Assembly (NCBI GenBank): GCA_016712465.1
Contig: JADJQZ010000001.1
Span: 744,001-808,000 of the forward strand
Direction: 5' to 3'
DNA: 64,000 nucleotides
Origin: Candidatus Obscuribacter sp.
GTDB lineage: Bacteria > Cyanobacteriota > Vampirovibrionia > Obscuribacterales > Obscuribacteraceae
The notes beneath the pieces were generated by a model that had not been told where the DNA came from, did not search any database, and saw nothing but the letters and a program-made list of their open reading frames with translations. The position numbers and the translations under genes are program-made. Shown here piece after piece: positions 57,221-64,000 of this stretch; within the stretch, counting starts at the first letter, position 1; every line of letters starts with the position of its first letter.

Positions 57221-57559
57221 ATGGAAAACACGATTGTATCGGGGGTGAATACTGCCGGTACCGTGCGGGTCAATATGCTTGCCAATCTGGAGACCTTGTT
57301 GAACATATTTGCCAACGGTACCGAACTAATTATGATTGCCTTTGGTGTCTTGCTCATCATTTTCGCTTTCTACCAGATGTACCGTGCTCGGCAGGTAGCG
57401 GCCAGTCGCTTGCGCCCTGCCACTGTGGCCATCTTGCCCTGGCGTCTCTGCACCACCAGGCTCTATGCCGGCGGCGCCGTGATCGGCCTGGGGCTGGCCG
57501 TTCCTGGTGCCCTTAACTGGATGGTTGCCTTTGCCCGTGATTGTGCCCTCTTTAATTAG
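57221..57559 (+). CDS. Small membrane protein A of a three-gene cassette
   Basis: A 112-residue protein with GGAGG 5 bases before its ATG. A short polar N terminus (ENTIVSGVNTAGTVRVN) is followed by a hydrophobic helix (LIMIAFGVLLIIFAFYQMY), a basic loop, and a second helix (LYAGGAVIGLGLAVPGALNWM). It is paralogous to the next gene: shared are xTVISGV, G-x-VRVN, LAxLExLxNI and ANGxExL. Function unknown. Confidence 0.8.
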   Translation: MENTIVSGVNTAGTVRVNMLANLETLLNIFANGTELIMIAFGVLLIIFAFYQMYRARQVAASRLRPATVAILPWRLCTTRLYAGGAVIGLGLAVPGALNWMVAFARDCALFN

Positions 57560-57591
57560 TTGGTCTTTTTTTCTTTGTCGGGAGACCTTTA

Positions 57592-57939
57592 ATGGAAACA
57601 GTTATTAGTGGTGTTGCCCAGACAGGCCCGGTGCGAGTCAATAATCTGGCCATGCTGGAGGCGCTCTTTAACATCGGCGCTAACGGTATAGAGATTTTGC
57701 TGATTGCCATTGGTGCGCTGCTGCTTATGACGGCCCTGTACCGCAGGCATTGCTCTATCCGCAGTCTGGCTGCCATGTCTGCTTCGGGGAGGGTGCCAAA
57801 AGATCTGATTCGTTTCGGTTCCGGCTCCGGCTATGGTAAGGGCATGCTTGGTTTTAGCCTGGTTATTCTTGGCCCTTATGTTCCTCTCTGGAACAAAGTC
57901 TTCTGGAGCTGCGTACAAAATGTTTGCTGGTTTCGCTGA
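57592..57939 (+). CDS. Small membrane protein B, paralogue of the preceding gene
   Basis: A 115-residue protein, 32 bases after its paralogue, with GGGAG 7 bases before its ATG. The same plan: conserved N terminus (ETVISGVAQTGPVRVN), a first helix (ILLIAIGALLLMTALY), a basic linker with Gly/Ser (RFGSGSGYGKG) and a second helix (MLGFSLVILGPYVPLWN). The two copies have diverged most in the loop and the second helix. A polytopic membrane protein gene follows 9 bases later. Confidence 0.8.
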   Translation: METVISGVAQTGPVRVNNLAMLEALFNIGANGIEILLIAIGALLLMTALYRRHCSIRSLAAMSASGRVPKDLIRFGSGSGYGKGMLGFSLVILGPYVPLWNKVFWSCVQNVCWFR

Positions 57940-57948
57940 GGCAAGTCC

Positions 57949-59013
57949 ATGGGTTACGGTACGAAGTGGCTGATATCACCGGTGGTGGATCTTACTTTTA
58001 TCTGCGGCGGCGCTCTCTGGTTTTTGTTCGGTCTGCATGCGGTGGCTTTGGCTCACTGTCCGGTGGCATTCCCTCTCAAAGTTCTGGAGAATATTGCCAA
58101 TCTAGGAGTCTTGTTCATTGCTGAAGCACACACCCTGAGCACCTTCTTCCTGGTGAGCGACGAGGTCGAAGAGGCGACTCAGTCTTCCGGCTTGTGCCAG
58201 CCCCTGCGTGCTTCCAGGATAAGTGCGGTCTGGTCGGTGCCGGCCATGTTGTTTCTTTCCGTACTTGTTGTTGGTTCTGTGTGTTTGCAATTTGTGGTAG
58301 TGCCGGCGGTGCTGGCTAAGATCTATCTGTTACTTGTGCCGCAGCACTTCATCGCCCAGAGTCGGGGTGTTTTTATTCTCTATTGCCTGCGCTGCCACTG
58401 TTCCCTCAGTGGCTTGCGGCGTTGGTTTCTGTTCTTTACTACTCGCCTGGTCATGTTCTATTGGATGTCGGTATTGCTATCACACTGGTCGAGCCCTTCT
58501 CAGGTATTTCTCTTTCAAAAGCTGCCCGACTGGAGTCTTTTGCCCGATGTGGTGCCGGCCGCCCTTTATCTGCTTTCGCTGGCAAGTTGTCTGCTCTTAT
58601 CCGTAGTCATGGTGGCGGACTTTGCCGCCGGGCGCGGGCCGGCTTCCTGGCCAGGCAGTTTACAGCTCATTTCCGGCTTGTTTCTCTTTTTGATCCCGGA
58701 GCCCTTTCTGGGAGAACTCTGGCTCTATGCTCCGGCCTACTTTCACGGCAGCCAGTATCTCTGTCTGGTTTATAGTCGCACTAGAAATACGCGGGAATTT
58801 CTTTCCTTCGTGTTCTGGCCTCTTGCCCTGGCTTTGTCCGTCATAGTCTTTGCCGGCTTTCCGCTCCTTATACAGGGCTTGGGCCTGGCTGCCGGTGCCG
58901 CCTCGGGAGCGGCTGTGGCAGTGGTGTTTTGTCTTGCTCAGTTTGTGCATATAGTCGCCGATGCGCGTATCTGGAAGTTGAGAAAGCCGGCCGTGAGGGC
59001 GGCTCTGTCTTGA
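57949..59013 (+). CDS. Polytopic membrane protein with His-bearing helices, cassette gene C
   Basis: A 354-residue protein with about nine predicted TM helices. Conserved-looking histidines sit at helix ends: AEAHTLSTFF, VPQHFIAQS, PAYFHGSQY and AQFVHIVADARIWKLR near the C terminus. The last pattern (His, Asp, IW-x-LR) occurs in several membrane families with metal or heme sites, but I cannot name one. Cytoplasmic loops are Arg-rich. It is tightly linked to the two small paralogues, so the three proteins may form one complex. A strong hairpin follows the stop. Confidence 0.8.
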   Translation: MGYGTKWLISPVVDLTFICGGALWFLFGLHAVALAHCPVAFPLKVLENIANLGVLFIAEAHTLSTFFLVSDEVEEATQSSGLCQPLRASRISAVWSVPAMLFLSVLVVGSVCLQFVVVPAVLAKIYLLLVPQHFIAQSRGVFILYCLRCHCSLSGLRRWFLFFTTRLVMFYWMSVLLSHWSSPSQVFLFQKLPDWSLLPDVVPAALYLLSLASCLLLSVVMVADFAAGRGPASWPGSLQLISGLFLFLIPEPFLGELWLYAPAYFHGSQYLCLVYSRTRNTREFLSFVFWPLALALSVIVFAGFPLLIQGLGLAAGAASGAAVAVVFCLAQFVHIVADARIWKLRKPAVRAALS

Positions 59014-59029
59014 TTTCAGAGTGCAAAAG

Positions 59030-59061
59030 AAAAGATGCCTCTTTCTGAAGAAGCATCTTTT
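59030..59061. terminator. Bidirectional terminator between the membrane cassette and rfbC
   Basis: AAAAGATGC (59030-59038) pairs with GCATCTTTT (59053-59061), with extra pairing inside the loop (TCTT with AAGA). The A-run and T-run make it usable on both strands, fitting the convergent genes that end at 59013 and 59085. Confidence 0.85.
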
Positions 59062-59084
59062 CCGAGTATTTTATTGCTTAGCTT

Positions 59085-59645
59085 TTAGCCTTTGCGAATT
59101 TGCCAGAAGTCTTCGCCGAGGATGTCCCAGGGCAGTCTTCTTTCGTCGGGCTCATTGGCATCGAAGCACTGATTGACGAAGTAAATCATGTTGGCCGGAT
59201 TTTGCCAGACATTAGCAAGACCGTGGGCTACACCGCGAGGAATGTAGAGGGCCTGGGCGCGACCGGCTCCCATGACGAAACGCATGGTCTGATTGTAGGT
59301 GGGGGAATCTTTGCGGGCATCGAACAAGCCGATCAGAAGTCTGTCGTAAGGCATGATGAACCAGACATCTTCCTGGTTGTAGTGCAGGTGGAAGGCTTTG
59401 ATTACGCCCGGCAGCATCTGCGAGAAGGTGGTTTGCTTAACTTTGAAATCAGGCAATATCTGCAGATTGCCGTTGTCGTCAAAACGTACAATTTCTGCCA
59501 GGGAGCCGCCGTCGTCTACAAACATGTTGAGGTTGATCAGTTGTACTCCATCAATGACAGGCTTTTTGGAATAGTCCTGCACTGAGAGTTCTTTGTTGTA
59601 GTCGTGGCCGATGGCTTCTTGTGTAAGTGGTTTCAACATAAGCAT
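59085..59645 (-). CDS. rfbC: RmlC-like dTDP-4-dehydrorhamnose 3,5-epimerase family protein
   Basis: A 186-residue cupin of the RmlC family; canonical members epimerise dTDP-4-keto-6-deoxyglucose at C3 and C5. Key family blocks: FSQMLPGVIKAFHLHYNQED with a His matching the catalytic base, LYIPRGVAHGLANV and the end motif DERRLPWDILGEDFW. Where canonical RmlC has the Lys in QGKLV, this protein has DVWFIM, so it is a divergent member and the product could differ. It is the last gene of the sugar operon. Two in-frame ATGs (59645 and 59639) are possible; no ribosome site is clear. Confidence 0.8.
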   Translation of the reverse strand: MLMLKPLTQEAIGHDYNKELSVQDYSKKPVIDGVQLINLNMFVDDGGSLAEIVRFDDNGNLQILPDFKVKQTTFSQMLPGVIKAFHLHYNQEDVWFIMPYDRLLIGLFDARKDSPTYNQTMRFVMGAGRAQALYIPRGVAHGLANVWQNPANMIYFVNQCFDANEPDERRLPWDILGEDFWQIRKG

Positions 59646-59712
59646 AGATTATTAGCTGTTAATTCTTGTTGCCTGAATTTGGGTGTGTAACGAAGACGCT
59701 GCAATTATAACA

Positions 59713-60573
59713 CTAGCGGCTCAAGGCCTTCTTGCCTTCTACGTTGAGGGCCAGATAACGTTGCAGAGCATCCTGCCAGGGAGTCAATTCCCGCCCGATG
59801 GTGGAAATGAGTGTGGTTTTGTCAAGCACGGAGTATTTGGGTCTGGTGGCTGGTCTTGGGAAGTCCTTTGTCTCGATGGGCACGACTTCCACGTCTTTTC
59901 CCTTCACAATTTCCCGGGCGAACTCCCACCAGTTGGTCACCCCTTCATCGGTGGCGTGGTAGACGCCCCAGCGGTTGGTGACGATCAGGTCGGCTATCAC
60001 TTCCGAGAGAGTGAGCGTGCAGGTTGGTGTACCGACCTGGTCCGAGACTACTCGCAGTTGTTTGCGTTCGCCGGCCATGCGGGTGATGGTGTCCACGAAG
60101 TTGGAGCCGTGGGGGCCATAGAGCCAGCTTGTGCGCACTATGTAAAAGCGGTTCAAATGTCTCTGAACAGCTTCTTCGCCGGCTAGCTTCGATTTACCGT
60201 AGATGGAAAGGGGGCGGGTTTTGTCCCAGGTAGTGTAAGGTTGCTTCTGCTCGCCGTCGAAGACATAGTCGGAGCTTACATAGAGCACCGGTATATCAAG
60301 GTCTCCGGCTGCCACCGCTAGATTTTCCGTGCCGTAGCCGTTGATGAAATAAGCCAGACCTGGTTCCGACTCAGCCTGGTCGACCTTGGTGTAGGCCGCC
60401 GAATGAATCACCAGGTCCGGCTTGACTTTCTGCAAAGTGGACCGGACCTCTGCGAAGTTTGTGACATCTAGCTCTTCCTTGGGAAGGGCGATTACCTCAT
60501 GGCGGCGTTTCTCCAGGCAGGGTGTCAGTGCTCTTCCGAGCATGCCACCAGCACCGGTGACAACAATTTTCAT
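59713..60573 (-). CDS. rfbD: dTDP-4-dehydrorhamnose reductase
   Basis: A 286-residue short-chain dehydrogenase (extended) that reduces the 4-keto group to give dTDP-L-rhamnose with NAD(P)H. Rossmann motif TGAGGMLGRAL at residue 6, VIHSAAYTKVDQAE, YVFDGEQKQPY, the YGKSKLAGEEAV catalytic Tyr/Lys pair (Y-x3-K) and RTSWLYG. Length is normal. I chose ATG 60573 because the canonical MKIVVTGAGGMLG starts there; the GTG at 60630 in the same frame gives a 19-residue extension. Between rfbB upstream and rfbC downstream, gaps 103 and 67 bases. Confidence 0.95.
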   Translation of the reverse strand: MKIVVTGAGGMLGRALTPCLEKRRHEVIALPKEELDVTNFAEVRSTLQKVKPDLVIHSAAYTKVDQAESEPGLAYFINGYGTENLAVAAGDLDIPVLYVSSDYVFDGEQKQPYTTWDKTRPLSIYGKSKLAGEEAVQRHLNRFYIVRTSWLYGPHGSNFVDTITRMAGERKQLRVVSDQVGTPTCTLTLSEVIADLIVTNRWGVYHATDEGVTNWWEFAREIVKGKDVEVVPIETKDFPRPATRPKYSVLDKTTLISTIGRELTPWQDALQRYLALNVEGKKALSR

Positions 60574-60676
60574 CTGCCGCTCGCTGGTGTAATTGCTTGC
60601 GTCCTGCTTCTGAGCCACGATATCTACCACCGTAAGTGCATTTAAGTCTGTCCCTTACTCTAACCTGAAGGGTTTA

Positions 60677-61756
60677 CTATTGAGCTGTTTTAACCAGTTC
60701 TTTAGTGCCCTCTGCCTTGCCCGCAGTGCTTGCATGGGGTTTGGTGACGGCTTTTACCCATTCGGTGTTCTCGGTGTACCACTTGATGGTTTCGCGAATG
60801 CCGGTTTCGAAAGTGTGTTTGGGTTTCCAGCCCAGTTCTCTTTGAATTTTGCTGGAATCGATGGCATAGCGACGGTCGTGTCCGAGGCGGTCTTGTACGT
60901 ACTTGATTGACTCTTCCCCTTTGCCTAATTCGGAGATGATCAATTTTGTGATGTACATATTGGTGCGTTCGTTGTGACCGCCTACGTTGTAGACTTCGCC
61001 GGCAACACCTTTATGGAAAGCCAGGTCGATGGCGCTGCAATGGTCTTCCACCTGCAACCAGTCACGCACATTCAAGCCGTCACCGTAGACCGGCACCTGT
61101 TCACCCTTGAGCAAGTTGGTGATGAAGAGCGGAATCAGTTTTTCGGGATGCTGGTAGGGACCATAGTTGTTCGAGCAACGGGTGATTACCGTGGGCATGC
61201 CGTAGGTGTGGAAATAAGCGCGGCAGAGCATATCAGCGCCGGTTTTGCTGGCCGAGTAGGGGCTGTTGGGCTGGAGCGGGGTTTCTTCGGTGAAGAGTCC
61301 TTCCGGTCCCAGGGAGCCGTAGACTTCATCGGTGGAAACCTGTACATAGCGAATTTTGTAGTCTTCCGGTTTGTAAGGTTGGCTGGCACCGGCTTTTAGA
61401 CCGTATTTGAAGGCAGCATCGAGGAGCACCTGGGTGCCCATGATATTGCTCTTGACGAAGACGAAGGGATCGGAGATGGAGCGATCTACGTGGCTTTCCG
61501 CCGCCAGATTGATAATGCCGTCGATGGGTCCGAACATTTTGCCAGAAACCAGTTCGTCCACGAGTTTTTCGTCTTCAACTCTACCGACCACCAGCTTGTA
61601 TTTGGGATTGCTGTCTACATCAGCCAGGTTCTCCCTGTGACCAGCATAGGTCTCGGCGTCGAGATTGATGATCTCGTAGGTGGGGTGGGTTTTGAGCAGG
61701 TATCTGACTAGATTGCTTCCAATGAAGCCCAGTCCGCCGGTAATGAGAAGTCTCAT
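60677..61756 (-). CDS. rfbB: dTDP-glucose 4,6-dehydratase
   Basis: A 359-residue NAD+-dependent dehydratase converting dTDP-glucose to dTDP-4-keto-6-deoxyglucose. TGGLGFIGSNLVRYLL (NAD-binding), NLAAESHVDRS, VSTDEVYGSLG (Thr/Asp/Glu), PYSASKTGADMLCRAY (catalytic Tyr/Lys) and TRCSNNYGPYQHPEKLIPLFI are all present. GAGGAT lies 6 bases before the ATG. A ~20-residue Lys/Thr/Ala tail extends past the domain. Second rhamnose gene in the operon. Confidence 0.97.
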   Translation of the reverse strand: MRLLITGGLGFIGSNLVRYLLKTHPTYEIINLDAETYAGHRENLADVDSNPKYKLVVGRVEDEKLVDELVSGKMFGPIDGIINLAAESHVDRSISDPFVFVKSNIMGTQVLLDAAFKYGLKAGASQPYKPEDYKIRYVQVSTDEVYGSLGPEGLFTEETPLQPNSPYSASKTGADMLCRAYFHTYGMPTVITRCSNNYGPYQHPEKLIPLFITNLLKGEQVPVYGDGLNVRDWLQVEDHCSAIDLAFHKGVAGEVYNVGGHNERTNMYITKLIISELGKGEESIKYVQDRLGHDRRYAIDSSKIQRELGWKPKHTFETGIRETIKWYTENTEWVKAVTKPHASTAGKAEGTKELVKTAQ

Positions 61757-61947
61757 CTAAAAATCCTCGTGTTACTTAAGACGCTGCCTGACCGGAAGGG
61801 CGCCTGCAAGTTCGAGAGGGTTCTCGAAGCGGCAGCCATGCCCTGGCATTTAGCCCCCTAATTTTCCCCTTGAAAGGTAGTCTGGATCAACCTCGCGGCG
61901 ATAATTTAAGGCGCGTGGCGGGCTGTTTTGGCTCAGAATTATTTAAC

Positions 61948-63021
61948 TTAGACTACTTCCACCTTGCTATCGTCGCCAATCATGAGGCGGAAAGCCTGGG
62001 GTTTGTTGTGGGAACGGGTCAGCTCCACATTGACTCCAATCAAGCTGTCGGCGATGCGACCATGGAATTCCATGATCTGGCACTTTTCACGCAAGATGCA
62101 ATGTTCGATTTCGGCATGGCTCACCCGGGCGCCGTCGCCGATGGAGGTGAAGGGTCCCACATAGCTGTTTTCCAGCACGCAATCCTGACCGATTACAGCC
62201 GGTCCGCGCACGGTGCAGTTGACCAGTTTGCTGCCCTTGCCGATTTGCACGCGGCCGGAAACTCTGGAACTGTCGTCCATGTCTCCGTTCATGGAAACTT
62301 CAGTCATCTCGTCCAGGACCACGCGGTTGGCTTCCAGCATGTCGTCTTTTTTCCCGGTATCCAGCCACCAGGAAGTAAGAATGTGGCTGTCTACCCGGTT
62401 GCCGGTGGAAATCAATTGCTGAATGGCGTCGGTAATTTCCAGTTCGCCACGGCGGCTGGGCTTGATTTGATCGATGGCAACATGAATCTTTGGATTAAAG
62501 AGGTAAACCCCAACCAGGGCCAGGTTGCTCTTTGGCTTGGCCGGTTTTTCTTCCAGGCAATTGATGCGTCCGTCCGGATCAAGGAGGGCAACGCCGAAGG
62601 AACTGGGATTGGCTACTTCTTTGAGGAGGATGAAGGCATCGGCGCCGCCCTCTTTGAAGCGCTCCACCAGTGGTCCGACGCCGTCTTTGATGAGGTTGTC
62701 GCCCAGGTACATGACGAAGGGCGAGTCTTGCAGGAAGGGGCGGGCGGTCTTAACTGCATGAGCCAGACCGAGGGGTTCCGCTTGCAGGATGTAGTCGATT
62801 TTGATGCCCCAGCGGCTACCGTCGCCAACGCATTCTTTTACATCGTTGCCGGTTTCGGGGCTGATGATGATGCCTATCTCTTTGATGCCGGCGTCAATCA
62901 GGGCTTCTATACCGTAAAACAGGATAGGTTTGTTAGCCACAGGCAGAAGCTGTTTGGCGGCTGTATGGGTGATGGGGCGCATTCTTGTGCCTTTTCCGCC
63001 GCTTAGAATTAAACCTTTCAT
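61948..63021 (-). CDS. rfbA: Glucose-1-phosphate thymidylyltransferase, long (beta-helix) type
   Basis: A 357-residue nucleotidyltransferase making dTDP-glucose from Glc-1-P and dTTP. The N-terminal catalytic half has LSGGKGTRMRPITHTAAKQLLPVANKP (partly), YGIEALIDAG, YLGDNL and EKPAKPKS. The C-terminal ~110 residues form a left-handed beta-helix (SSRVSGRVQIGKGSKLVNCT, IGQDCVLENSYVGPFTSIGDG), as in the long StrD-like enzymes, absent from the ~290-residue E. coli RmlA. I chose ATG 63021 (AGGAG 7 bases upstream); the frame extends a little further. First rhamnose gene after the sugar transferase. Confidence 0.95.
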   Translation of the reverse strand: MKGLILSGGKGTRMRPITHTAAKQLLPVANKPILFYGIEALIDAGIKEIGIIISPETGNDVKECVGDGSRWGIKIDYILQAEPLGLAHAVKTARPFLQDSPFVMYLGDNLIKDGVGPLVERFKEGGADAFILLKEVANPSSFGVALLDPDGRINCLEEKPAKPKSNLALVGVYLFNPKIHVAIDQIKPSRRGELEITDAIQQLISTGNRVDSHILTSWWLDTGKKDDMLEANRVVLDEMTEVSMNGDMDDSSRVSGRVQIGKGSKLVNCTVRGPAVIGQDCVLENSYVGPFTSIGDGARVSHAEIEHCILREKCQIMEFHGRIADSLIGVNVELTRSHNKPQAFRLMIGDDSKVEVV

Positions 63022-63128
63022 TTTGTCTCTCCTGGGCTTGTCCATTTATCTGTGCGCTATTAGCTGGTTGCTCTAAAGTTGTCTCAAAACTCAAAAATGT
63101 TTAACTTGGGTTTAAGGCTTGATCTGTC

Positions 63129-63770
63129 TCAGTTTGCACCCTTTTTACTGAAGACGGCGCCGAAGGTCAGGAAGATGATGCGCCAATCGAGCCAGTAATT
63201 CCAGTGCTCACAGTACCACTTGTCCGCTTTCACTTTCACATCGTCGGGTAGTTCGTCGCGGCCGTTCACTTGAGCCCAGCCTGTGATGCCGGGTGGGAAA
63301 CGCAGGACACCTTCGCTTTTGCGTTTTTCCGTCAGTTCGACTTGATTATACAGAGCCGGTCTGGGTCCTACTAAACTCATCTGCCCCGCCAGTACGTTGA
63401 AAAGCTGCGGAAGCTCATCCAGACTGGTCTTTCGCAGAAAGCTGCCGACCCTGGTAATGGGGCTTTCCAGCTTCAACATCTGGTCTGTAGGCAGGTCCGG
63501 TGTGCCGATTCGCATTGTGCGGAATTTATAAATTTCAAAGAATTCGCCATCCTGACCGACTCGCCGCTGCTTGAAGATAACGGGACCGTTTGAGTCGAGT
63601 TTGATCAAAACGGCAATGATTGCCAGAAGCGGGGCAAATCCCAGCAGGGCGGAAACCGAGATGAAAATATCGGTCAGTCTCTTGGCAAGCATGGCTTCGA
63701 CTTTACTCTTTTGAGCTTCGTTTCTGAGTCTTGAGGCGTCAGTCGCGTATTTTAGAAGATGGTCGTTCAT
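63129..63770 (-). CDS. Undecaprenyl-phosphate sugar-1-phosphate transferase (PglC/WcaJ-type)
   Basis: A 213-residue initiating phosphoglycosyltransferase of the bacterial sugar-transferase family. It moves a sugar-1-phosphate from a nucleotide sugar to undecaprenyl phosphate at the cytosolic membrane face, starting a surface-glycan repeat unit. The re-entrant or TM helix is DIFISVSALLGFAPLLAIIAVLI; family motifs are FKQRRVGQDGEFFEIYKFRTM, RKTSLDELPQLFNVL, GQMSLVGPRPAL and RFPPGITGWAQVNGR. It is the short monotopic form. It heads the minus-strand operon with rfbA-B-D-C, linking rhamnose production to a surface polysaccharide. Confidence 0.94.
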   Translation of the reverse strand: MNDHLLKYATDASRLRNEAQKSKVEAMLAKRLTDIFISVSALLGFAPLLAIIAVLIKLDSNGPVIFKQRRVGQDGEFFEIYKFRTMRIGTPDLPTDQMLKLESPITRVGSFLRKTSLDELPQLFNVLAGQMSLVGPRPALYNQVELTEKRKSEGVLRFPPGITGWAQVNGRDELPDDVKVKADKWYCEHWNYWLDWRIIFLTFGAVFSKKGAN

Positions 63771-63840
63771 CCTTTCCTGAGCGCCGTTATAAGATTGCCC
63801 TAAATTATTTGGGCACCAGGCAAGCTACACTTTCCGTTCT

Positions 63841-64000
63841 ATGCTTTTATCTGTTGTCATCGTTAGCTGGAATACCAGAGATCTCCTGCGTGCTTGCCTG
63901 GTTTCCCTCAAGGAAGAGATTGCCACAATGCCCAATCCGGCAGATGTGGAAGTCTTTCTGGTGGACAACGCTTCCGCCGATGGTTCGGCGAAAATGGCTC
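63841..64000 (+). CDS. Family-2 glycosyltransferase, 3' end outside the window
   Basis: The frame from ATG 63841 to the window edge encodes 53 residues of a GT-A glycosyltransferase family 2 N terminus: SVVIVSWNTRDLLRACLVSL, then VEVFLVDNASADGSAKM, the first two beta strands and nucleotide-binding Asp. It is divergent from the sugar transferase gene across a 70-base gap, so the locus continues past the window. It is probably a rhamnosyltransferase-type enzyme by context. Confidence 0.85.
   Translation, partial: MLLSVVIVSWNTRDLLRACLVSLKEEIATMPNPADVEVFLVDNASADGSAKMA

Noticed and set aside
61870..63006. 378-codon open frame on the plus strand
   Set aside because: Antisense to rfbA with no recognisable domain; the minus frame has all rfbA motifs.
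1..64000. CRISPR arrays, tRNA, rRNA, insertion sequences, phage genes
   Set aside because: No regularly spaced direct repeats with unique spacers, no transposase or integrase motifs, and no cloverleaf or rRNA-like stretch was recognised by eye; a tRNA search program could still find something.

Overview
The window reads as a chromosomal segment of a large-genome, outer-membrane-bearing (diderm) bacterium. The evidence is two RND metal-efflux systems with TolC and adaptor parts, a dTDP-rhamnose/surface-polysaccharide operon and many signal-peptide proteins. GTG and TTG starts are frequent. Predicted secreted proteins with eukaryote-like repeats (TPR, WD40, caspase-like, calpain-like) are common. 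Gene style and content would fit a non-photosynthetic relative of Cyanobacteria (Vampirovibrionia/Obscuribacterales-like), but that assignment is inference and no rRNA is present to test it. I saw no tRNA, rRNA, insertion sequence or CRISPR array.

Layout. 0-7 kb: a truncated hypothetical gene, an alpha-oxoamine-synthase-like protein that has lost its PLP lysine, an aldo/keto reductase, a solitary AbiEi-like protein, murQ and a dihydropyrimidinase, nearly all on the minus strand. 7.3-11 kb: dnaG and rpoD overlap by 4 bases. The primase carries a ~240-residue Gly/Gln/Tyr/Asn-rich low-complexity insert. 11-31 kb: an S4-domain protein, a two-gene metal RND system (plus strand), a methyltransferase, a repeat-rich intergenic zone with a tiny Cys-containing ORF, a short-T-loop PII protein, a glutathionylspermidine-synthase-like ATP-grasp protein, a complete three-gene RND system (minus strand), and a sigma-like protein with its downstream partner. 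31-39 kb: two PAS-only proteins, an ACT-malic enzyme, an SGNH hydrolase, a thioredoxin-like protein and an EamA transporter with a problematic 5' end.

39-49 kb is a run of exported proteins: TPR-caspase, TPR/WD40, a 23-residue-repeat coiled coil, an unknown exported protein, an Asn/Tyr-rich protein, a Spy-like protein, a MarR regulator and a calpain-like protease. 50-57 kb holds panE, a DUF3592/TPR membrane protein and an accessory patch flanked by a decayed and an intact copy of the same exported-protein gene; the patch contains a transglycosylase-like gene broken by an 11-bp tandem duplication. 57-59 kb is a compact cassette of two paralogous small membrane proteins and a polytopic His-containing membrane protein. 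59-64 kb: sugar transferase-rfbA-rfbB-rfbD-rfbC on the minus strand, with a divergent family-2 glycosyltransferase running off the end.

The most unusual items are the low-complexity DNA primase, the caspase/WD40/coiled-coil exported cluster plus calpain-like protease, the AONS-like pseudoenzyme, the small-membrane-protein cassette, the split sigma-like factor, and the duplication-flanked decaying patch.
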